A program made the translations under genes and the position numbers. The notes beneath the pieces are model-generated. The model was not told where the DNA came from and searched no databases. It saw nothing but the letters and a program-made list of their open reading frames with translations. 11,693 nucleotides of DNA from an uncultured Clostridia bacterium (lineage in GTDB: Bacteria > Bacillota_A > Clostridia > Christensenellales > Borkfalkiaceae): positions 1 through 11,693 of the forward strand of contig CAKQXZ010000063.1 in assembly GCA_934292955.1 (NCBI GenBank), read 5' to 3'. Below are positions 6,078 to 11,693 of the stretch, piece by piece; the stretch's first letter is position 1, and every line of letters begins with the position of its first letter.

Positions 6078-7926
6078 TAGGAATTAACATAATGCAGCCG
6101 CAATCGAGTTGCGGAATAATTATTTTTTTATTATCTCCGTTGTTTACAACGGGAAGAACCGCAGTTTTATCGCCGCTTATCATAGTGCAACTATCGGCGG
6201 CGGTTTTTATGTAAAGTTCGATTCCGAGATTATGAACCGTTCTTTCTTCTTCGGAAAAATCGATAACCGAAATCAAATATTCGTTTTCGTCTTCCAAAAA
6301 CTTCAGATCGATTTTTTCTTCTTTTACGGAAGCGATTTTTTTCGCATAGGTTTCGACGATTTCGTTTGCCGTATACCAGCGATCACAGAAAACATACGGC
6401 TTGAACGAATCGAGATACTCGTCGAACCAGAAAACCTTTCCACCGTTTTTTATAAAGCGTTCGATTTCTTTCGTTTCGGATTCCGACAAACCTTTTTCGG
6501 CGGGAATAATAAGTACGTCAAGCGAAAAAGGCAAGTTTTCGAGTTCTTCGCACCTGACGGCAACGGGCGAAACAAATTCGCGCTTAAACATTCTGTATAC
6601 CGTCATAGAATGGAAAATAACAGACTCTTTTCCGCTCCAAGCCCAGCGGTTATCCCCGTTACACACAGCGTCGTACCAAGCGTTTGCGTGTTCGCTGTGA
6701 AGCATTCCTATCCCCTGCCGCACTCGTTCTTTTGAAACGATTTTATCGCTAAGGCGATAAAGCATTTCATGCATCGCCATTGCGCGCTCGTACTTCGGCG
6801 TGGGCGTTCTGTCGTTATAGACCATTCCGAAACCGTCGGGTTCAGGCGAATTATCGAAATTGTAATCGCCACGCCACTGATAGTACATAATGCCCTTTAC
6901 CCCGCTGCCGATCGCCGCGTAAGTTTCGACTTCGAAATCGTGTGCGGAAAGCGAAGTTTTGGCGTTGTACTCTATCAGCCAGAAATGTTTATTGAACGCC
7001 GCAGCCGCGCTTTCGGCATAGTCTAGCACGCGCGAATGCTCGTAATAAAACGCTCCGTTGCAATCGAGATAAAGCGTTATGCCGAGCATGTCCATTTTTT
7101 TCGCAACGCGGAAATAATCTGCGCCGCGCATCGTACTGCCCGTCTGAACGGGACAACACGTCATGCAAGTAAATGTTTCGGCTGCAGGCTTACGACTTTT
7201 TGCGATATCCGCAAGGTCGTTAAGATAATCGTTGAATTTCTTCAGATTAAAGAGTCGCCAGTCTATCCAGGGTTCTTTGGCTTCGTTATAATAAGGTCTT
7301 CTTCTCGGCGGATCGAAGTACGGTTTGCCGTTTTCAGCCGAGTATTCGCGATACGCCTTGAGCATGGCGGGGTTGTAATCGTAAAAACCGTTGCACGGAA
7401 GCGCAGGCTCGTTATAAATCTGAAAACCGACCACGTTATCGAACTTTCCGAAATATTCTGCACCGACGGCGGTAACTTTTTCGTTATCGGCTTTCGCACC
7501 CTTATGACACACGCTGTTGGTTATAAACTGCGACCAAGTTTTTTCAAGCGGATTGCCGCTTTCGTCAAGCATTTTTTCGTCGGGATAATCGTTGATTCCG
7601 TTATCGTAGCCGTTAAGCCTTACAAACAAAGCGATACCCGACTTTTCGAGTTCTTCGGCGATACTTGTACCGAGCGGAAAACTCGCTCTGACTTCGCCGT
7701 TTTCGGATGAAAAATCGCCTATTGCCGCTGTACGGACGACATTGACATGCGCGGCTTTCATATCGGCGAAATCTTTTTTCATTTCGCCGATTCTGTCGCC
7801 GTTTTCCGGCGTGGGAACCTTACACGGATGATAGGAAGGATAATAATGACTGCCTATACCGAAAGTTGCCTTGCCGTCAACATGTAGTATTCCGTTTTTC
7901 ATGCAATAAGCGGAAGTTTTTTTCAT
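6070..7926 (-). CDS. Clan GH-A glycoside hydrolase, GH42-like beta-galactosidase
   Basis: 618 residues with no signal peptide, so cytoplasmic. The N-terminal (beta/alpha)8 barrel (about 10-395) has predicted acid/base Glu173 in FQIYNEP and nucleophile Glu319 in FWLIEYNA, followed by GIMYYQWRGD (345-354), which recalls the YFQWR stretch of GH42 enzymes. A flavodoxin- or amidotransferase-like domain follows (about 400-520; DVLIIPAEKGLSESE at 470-484, then a GGKVFWF strand), matching the GH42 middle domain, and then a small beta domain. GH42 enzymes are usually a little longer (650-690). The 146-residue gap between the two glutamates is shorter than the roughly 170 I recall for Thermus GH42. The family assignment is therefore likely but not certain. 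It is 28 nt downstream of the binding-protein gene, with AGGA before the start. The likely substrate is an imported beta-linked oligosaccharide. Confidence 0.82.
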   Translation of the reverse strand: MKKTSAYCMKNGILHVDGKATFGIGSHYYPSYHPCKVPTPENGDRIGEMKKDFADMKAAHVNVVRTAAIGDFSSENGEVRASFPLGTSIAEELEKSGIALFVRLNGYDNGINDYPDEKMLDESGNPLEKTWSQFITNSVCHKGAKADNEKVTAVGAEYFGKFDNVVGFQIYNEPALPCNGFYDYNPAMLKAYREYSAENGKPYFDPPRRRPYYNEAKEPWIDWRLFNLKKFNDYLNDLADIAKSRKPAAETFTCMTCCPVQTGSTMRGADYFRVAKKMDMLGITLYLDCNGAFYYEHSRVLDYAESAAAAFNKHFWLIEYNAKTSLSAHDFEVETYAAIGSGVKGIMYYQWRGDYNFDNSPEPDGFGMVYNDRTPTPKYERAMAMHEMLYRLSDKIVSKERVRQGIGMLHSEHANAWYDAVCNGDNRWAWSGKESVIFHSMTVYRMFKREFVSPVAVRCEELENLPFSLDVLIIPAEKGLSESETKEIERFIKNGGKVFWFDEYLDSFKPYVFCDRWYTANEIVETYAKKIASVKEEKIDLKFLEDENEYLISVIDFSEEERTVHNLGIELYIKTAADSCTMISGDKTAVLPVVNNGDNKKIIIPQLDCGCIMLIPKR

Positions 7927-7954
7927 CTTTGTTCCTGATTTTTATTTACGAGTT

Positions 7955-9568
7955 TTACTTTTTAAGTTCGGCATACGCGCTCTTTGCTTCGTCATACGCC
8001 TTTTTGTATTTTTCTTTGAGTTTATCGAGTTCGGTCGTGAGTTTCTTTCCGTAATATTCGCCGGTAATGGCTTTTTCTTCGAAAGAATTCATATCTTTTT
8101 CGAGTGTGGTGGAATTTTTAGTCCATTCGTTAGTGTAAAGACATACGCAGTTCTTTACGAATTTGTATCTTCCGTTGCCGTTTTTATCACCGAGCCCTAA
8201 TGCATCGTAGAAAAGTTTATCGGTCTCGGCAAGAGAATCTACCGTATTGCCGTTGAATACGTACTGCAGATATGCGTCTTTGGAGAAACGATAGTTGAAC
8301 GATTCGAAAAGCATACCCGCTTTACGAGCCGCCGTAAAGTTTGCGTATTCCGCTTTTATCGTGCGGGTTCCGTCGGCGTTAACCGTGTTATGCTTGCCGT
8401 CTACGCCGTAGTTGAGCAGATTTATTCCGTCTTTGGTGTAGAACCAGTTCATAAAACGAATGATTTCGCGCGCCTTGTCTTTGCTGACTTTGGACGAAAT
8501 CATAAAGTTGTTTTCAAATCCGCCCGCGCTCTGAACGCCGCTTTCGCCGTCGGGACCCTGTATAGGCTGAATGCCTACCCATGTACCGTTCGCGACGCCG
8601 TTTTTGCGCAAATCTTCGGTAGCAAGTTTTGCGTATTCGGAATAATAAACGGTGCAACCGAGAGTGTTGTTCGCCATTATGTTCTGCAGTCCGCTGTAGC
8701 CGCGTTCGTAATAACGGTTATCGAGCAAGCCTTCGGCAAAAAGTTCCTGAAGCGATTCGAGATAGTTTTTGTACTGCGAATGATAAACGGTGGGAACATA
8801 TTCGCTACCGTCCATTGCGAAATAATATCTCGTATCGATACCGAACGCGTAACGCATGTTGGTTATATCCTGCGCGGAGAAAGGAATTTCGTCCGCCTTG
8901 CCGTTTCCGTTGGGATCGTTAACTTTGAACGCGCGAAGAACGGCGACAAACTCGTCCCACGTTTGGGGAACGGATAAATGCAGATTGTCGAGCCAGTCTT
9001 TTCTGATAAGGAAAGAAAGTTGACATTCGGGTTCACGGATATTCATCATCGAGTAGATTTCAAAAGACGCGACGTCCGTCAGTTCGAGCAGCATGTCGGG
9101 ATCGTTATAACTTTCGACGATATCCATATAATTCGGTGCGTACTGCATTAAAAGATCGTAAAGCGGATAAGCTGCGCCGTCTTTTATGAGCGCCTGACGA
9201 TTGGGTACGCGGCAGAATAATTCAGGCGTGTCGTTTCTGCCGAGAGATGTTACAAGCCTGTCGGCATATGCTTCTTCGGAAACAAACTCGACGTCGAGAT
9301 TTGTGTTGGTCGCTTTTTCTATTTCGGAAATAAGATTGTCCGTCTTGCTGAACTTAGTTTCGTTGATGGGAGCAAGAATTTTAATTGTGAGTTTATCTCT
9401 CGAATAGAAATCGTAGCCATAATCTTGTTGATATTCGGTTCTCGGAGTGCGTTCTCTTCTTTCGGGCGTTTTGTCGTCAACGTTTATGCGACACCCCGAA
9501 GCGATCGATAACGTCGCCGCGACAGACAACGCCGCAGACGCGACTTTTAACATAATATTTCTTTTCAT
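7955..9568 (-). CDS. ABC-transporter extracellular solute-binding lipoprotein (family 1, LplA-like)
   Basis: 537 residues, usual for the large LplA-type binding proteins. A lipoprotein signal covers 1-26: a positive start (MKRN), a hydrophobic core and the lipobox IASGC with Cys26 as the lipid anchor. A short charged linker follows, and the mature domain begins near 58 (KLTIKILAPINETKFS). The motif NDPNGNGKADEIPFS (217-231) is a calcium-loop-like segment common in these proteins, and GDKNGNGRY (457-465) is a second one. The C-terminus (about 495-537) is a charged, helix-forming tail. A strong AAGGAG lies before the ATG. It follows the two permease genes and precedes the glycosidase, so it should capture the glycosidase's substrate outside the cell. 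The ligand cannot be named from sequence. Confidence 0.95.
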   Translation of the reverse strand: MKRNIMLKVASAALSVAATLSIASGCRINVDDKTPERRERTPRTEYQQDYGYDFYSRDKLTIKILAPINETKFSKTDNLISEIEKATNTNLDVEFVSEEAYADRLVTSLGRNDTPELFCRVPNRQALIKDGAAYPLYDLLMQYAPNYMDIVESYNDPDMLLELTDVASFEIYSMMNIREPECQLSFLIRKDWLDNLHLSVPQTWDEFVAVLRAFKVNDPNGNGKADEIPFSAQDITNMRYAFGIDTRYYFAMDGSEYVPTVYHSQYKNYLESLQELFAEGLLDNRYYERGYSGLQNIMANNTLGCTVYYSEYAKLATEDLRKNGVANGTWVGIQPIQGPDGESGVQSAGGFENNFMISSKVSKDKAREIIRFMNWFYTKDGINLLNYGVDGKHNTVNADGTRTIKAEYANFTAARKAGMLFESFNYRFSKDAYLQYVFNGNTVDSLAETDKLFYDALGLGDKNGNGRYKFVKNCVCLYTNEWTKNSTTLEKDMNSFEEKAITGEYYGKKLTTELDKLKEKYKKAYDEAKSAYAELKK

Positions 9569-9654
9569 CGTTTTTCTCCTTACGGATTTATTTATATTTT
9601 TGTTTTAGTTAGTTTTCGATATTAAGCCGTTGATTTGCCGTCCGTTATTCTTCG

Positions 9655-10554
9655 TTATTCTTTGACCGCACCCGTCATTGTACCGGAAATAAGGAATTTC
9701 TGGAAGAAAGGGAACGCGACGATTATGGGCAGCATTGTAAACATAAGCGCGGCGTTACGGACTTGCTCGATACTGAGATTGCTGCCGCTGATATCGAAGT
9801 CGGCGGAATCTGCGGAACTGATAACGGACGCAAGCACTTGCTGCAGAACGCGCTTAGAGTCGGATTCGATATAAAGCAGCGGATTCTGATACTGGTTCCA
9901 CTGCCCGACGACAATCCACAAGCCGATGGTTGCAAGTATCGGTCCGCTGTTCGGCAGTATTATGGAAAACAAAATTACGATGTCGTTCGCGCCGTCGATT
10001 TTTGCAGATTCGACTATAGATTTCGGTATTCCGTAGAAGAACCCGCGCATAATAATCACGTTATATGCGCTTAGCAGCGTACATAATATGAGCGACCAGT
10101 GAGAATCTATGAGACCGAGTTGACGTATAACCATGTAGTTAGGAACCGTACCGGCCGAAAACCACATTGTAATTACTATAAACTGCGTGTAAAGTTTTTT
10201 GAATCTGATATTCGAAAACGCCATAGGATAGGCGGCAAAACTCGTTAATAACAACGACAGCACGCATGTTATAAGACAAACTTTAAGCGTATTGAAATAT
10301 CCGAGATAAATCGCCCGATTTGACGCAACGAGTTTATATGCTTCCCAAGTCATTCCGAAACGATATTTTCCGTTTTTATAAATCTGCGGGAAAAGCGTTA
10401 TGGAACCGCTTCTGACCGCCGACGTATCGGACAGAGAAATCGCTATCATATTGACGAAGGGGTACAAAATCGCGACGGCGAAAAGAGTAAGCACTATAAT
10501 CAGAACGGCGTATGCGATACGGGCGGATACGCTTCTTTTAATTTTTCTTGCCAT
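9655..10554 (-). CDS. ABC sugar-importer permease, LplC/MalG type
   Basis: 299 residues, with about six hydrophobic segments (near 14-36, 90-112, 122-142, 150-170, 200-217 and 268-288). The cytoplasmic EAA loop that docks the ATPase is at about 182-201 (ESAKIDGANDIVILFSIILP). The C-terminal end, MFTMLPIIVAFPFFQKF...GTMTGAVKE, is typical of the CarB/LplC branch that takes up complex saccharides. AAGGAG lies 9 nt before the ATG and partly in the stop of the upstream permease gene. It pairs with the LplB-type permease 12 nt upstream. About 100 nt separate it from the binding-protein start, with no clear stem-loop in between. Confidence 0.95.
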   Translation of the reverse strand: MARKIKRSVSARIAYAVLIIVLTLFAVAILYPFVNMIAISLSDTSAVRSGSITLFPQIYKNGKYRFGMTWEAYKLVASNRAIYLGYFNTLKVCLITCVLSLLLTSFAAYPMAFSNIRFKKLYTQFIVITMWFSAGTVPNYMVIRQLGLIDSHWSLILCTLLSAYNVIIMRGFFYGIPKSIVESAKIDGANDIVILFSIILPNSGPILATIGLWIVVGQWNQYQNPLLYIESDSKRVLQQVLASVISSADSADFDISGSNLSIEQVRNAALMFTMLPIIVAFPFFQKFLISGTMTGAVKE

Positions 10555-10566
10555 AAACGCCGCTCC

Positions 10567-11523
10567 TTACCATAATGAAGTTTCGGCAAATTTTTTGCTG
10601 AAAACGTTTGCGATCGTTACAAGCACAAGCGCGACAAGCGAATTGAAAAGCCCGACCGCAGTCGACAGACCGTAATTAAAATCATTGAACGCCATTTTGT
10701 AAACGTAGGTTGCAATAACTTCGGATTTTTCAAGGTTTCCGTTGTTTTGCATAAGATAAATTTTTTCGAAGTTACTGCCCATTATCGCGCCGATCTGCAT
10801 TATGAGCATTATTACGATCGTGGGAAGAATGGACGGAATGGTTACGTTGAAAATTTCGTTCCACTTACCCGCTCCGTCGATTTCAGCCGCTTCGTAAAGA
10901 CAAGGATCGATTGACGTAAGCGCGGCGCTGTAAATTATGGAATTCCAACCGACAGTCTGCCATATACCGGAAACGACCTGAATGCCGCGGAATGCGTCTG
11001 CCTTATATAAAAGCGAATTCCTGTAAGGAATACCGAAAAGGTCGCAGAACTGTCCAGCAAGCCCGCTGTCGGGATCGAGAAAGGACGAAATGAAACCGAC
11101 AAGTGCCGCGGTAGACAAAAAGTGCGGCAGGTAACTTATAATCGATAAAGTTTTTTTATAAGTTTTATTCCTTACTTCGTTGAACGCAAGAGCAAGAACT
11201 ATTGCCGACGGAAACAGGAACACGAGCGCAAGCAGGTTTATCGCAAGAGTGTTTCCCAAAAGATGAACAAACTCGCCTTCGAAAAAGTCAAGGAAATTGT
11301 TGAACAGCACGAACTGACTGCCAGCAAAACCGTTTGTCAGGCTGTAATTGTAAAACGCCATCCTTATCCATGTAATCGGCCAGTAACAGAATATTCCGAA
11401 CCAGACGATAACTGGCAACATCATTAAGTATACGTATTTGTTGTCGTTCAGATAACGTTTTATGTTTTTTGGTTTTGTACGCTTGCGTTTGCAAACCGCA
11501 GCGTTGGTTGCAGATGTTCGCAT
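10567..11523 (-). CDS. ABC sugar-importer permease, LplB/MalF type
   Basis: 318 residues. A basic N-terminal tail (KRKRTKPKNIKR, 12-23) precedes about six membrane segments (near 31-52, 88-114, 125-146, 178-201, 231-250 and 285-306). The EAA loop is at about 211-230 (EAAEIDGAGKWNEIFNVTIP), nearly the family consensus. It ends in SKKFAETSLW, the usual ending of LplB proteins. GGAG is placed 6 nt before the ATG at 11523; an out-of-frame ATG at 11528 sits too close to the site. It is the first gene of the importer operon. No nucleotide-binding subunit is encoded in the window, as is common for such clusters that share an MsmK-type ATPase. Confidence 0.95.
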   Translation of the reverse strand: MRTSATNAAVCKRKRTKPKNIKRYLNDNKYVYLMMLPVIVWFGIFCYWPITWIRMAFYNYSLTNGFAGSQFVLFNNFLDFFEGEFVHLLGNTLAINLLALVFLFPSAIVLALAFNEVRNKTYKKTLSIISYLPHFLSTAALVGFISSFLDPDSGLAGQFCDLFGIPYRNSLLYKADAFRGIQVVSGIWQTVGWNSIIYSAALTSIDPCLYEAAEIDGAGKWNEIFNVTIPSILPTIVIMLIMQIGAIMGSNFEKIYLMQNNGNLEKSEVIATYVYKMAFNDFNYGLSTAVGLFNSLVALVLVTIANVFSKKFAETSLW

Positions 11524-11566
11524 TGCATTCTCCTTGGTTACTTTTAACGGTTTTATTTTAATGCAT

Positions 11567-11658
11567 TATCGTCGTTTACGATAGACTTTTTTTTATCGTA
11601 TTTTTTAGATTCCGTCCATCCTTTATCCACAGCTGGTAGAAAAATGTGAAACGATAAT
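11567..11658. promoter_or_regulatory. Cluster of TATCGT/ACGATA half-sites upstream of the importer operon
   Basis: Four copies of one hexamer in alternating orientation: TATCGT (11567-11572), ACGATA (11578-11583), TATCGT (11594-11599) and ACGATA (11651-11656). The middle pair extends to a 7-bp inverted repeat, TACGATA/TATCGTA, with a 10-nt spacer. The outer pair extends to ATTATCGT/ACGATAAT. A 9-bp inverted repeat, ATAGACTTT (11581-11589) with AAAGTCTAT (11664-11672), overlaps the same region. The arrangement fits operator sites of a regulator controlling the operon. Confidence 0.4.
11622..11650 (-). promoter_or_regulatory. Weak candidate promoter of the importer operon
   Basis: On the minus strand, TTCACA (11650-11645) and GATAAA (11627-11622) are 17 nt apart, giving a leader of about 90 nt before the LplB-type start. 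The -10 matches only four of six positions, so an activator may be needed, or the real promoter may lie beyond the right edge. Confidence 0.3.
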
Positions 11659-11693
11659 TTTACAAAGTCTATTACTTGTTGTTAGTTCATAAT

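Noticed and set aside
7036..7710. 224-codon plus-strand frame, with others at 6109-6735 and 8390-8977
   Set aside because: These are antisense shadows of the GH42-like and solute-binding genes, with no recognisable domains.
9569..9654. Possible attenuator or processing stem-loop between the LplC-type permease and binding-protein genes
   Set aside because: No inverted repeat of useful length is seen. Only a short GTTATTCTTC-like direct repetition and the binding-protein ribosome site are present.
11577..11606. Plus-strand hairpin TACGATA/TATCGTA followed by six T, resembling a terminator
   Set aside because: The stem is AT-rich and short, with a T-rich loop. No plus-strand gene precedes it, and the same words recur nearby, so an operator reading is preferred.
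11623..11631. Perfect DnaA-box word TTATCCACA
   Set aside because: It is a single copy with no cluster, no dnaA/dnaN genes and no AT-rich unwinding element nearby. One 9-mer by chance is not evidence for an origin.
1..11693. CRISPR arrays, tRNA or rRNA genes, insertion sequences, defence or phage genes
   Set aside because: No regularly spaced repeats, cloverleaf-like segments, transposase motifs or phage-like proteins are visible on either strand.

Overview
The window looks like a carbohydrate-use locus of a Gram-positive Clostridia-type bacterium (Bacillota), probably uncultured and possibly from a gut. This rests on near-consensus Shine-Dalgarno sites (AAGGAG/GGAG) before most genes, a lipoprotein solute-binding protein with paired LplB/LplC-type permeases, an AraC regulator, and intergenic repeats of a style I recall from gut Firmicutes. 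The species cannot be named. Ten genes are supported, nine of them on the minus strand. Many long open frames on the opposite strand are antisense shadows caused by codon composition.

Right half (11693 down to 5401, minus strand): a five-gene operon reading permease (LplB type), permease (LplC type), lipoprotein solute-binding protein, a signal-less GH42-like glycosidase and a signal-less NodB-type polysaccharide deacetylase. Spacing is tight (12, 100, 28 and 3 nt). No ATPase gene is present, so a shared ATPase elsewhere is likely. The leader before the operon carries a cluster of TATCGT/ACGATA half-sites and a weak candidate promoter. The simplest reading is import of a short, possibly acetylated, oligosaccharide followed by cytoplasmic deacetylation and hydrolysis.

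Middle and left (5400 down to 1775): an AraC-family regulator on the plus strand is divergent from a three-gene minus-strand operon. This operon encodes an UlaG-like metallo-beta-lactamase-fold hydrolase, an enolase-superfamily sugar-acid dehydratase whose catalytic residues match the spacing of galactonate dehydratase, and an SDR oxidoreductase. The first two genes overlap by 4 nt (ATGA). The AraC promoter (TTGATT-17-TATAAT) is overlapped by a direct repeat, GATTGATNAT, a candidate operator. A stem-loop terminator lies between the convergent ends of araC and the deacetylase gene.

Far left: 223 nt between the SDR stop and its likely terminator hold two nearly identical 60-bp repeats flanking a double-hairpin repeat. 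A further minus-strand gene with its own promoter then encodes a Gfo/Idh/MocA oxidoreductase running off the left edge.

Taken together, the genes suggest uptake and hydrolysis of a glycoside, then non-phosphorylating oxidation of the released sugar: dehydrogenase (Gfo/Idh or SDR) to lactone, lactonase (MBL protein) to aldonate, and dehydratase to a 2-keto-3-deoxy acid. The pathway order and the substrate are inferences; no kinase or aldolase for the keto-deoxy acid is in the window.
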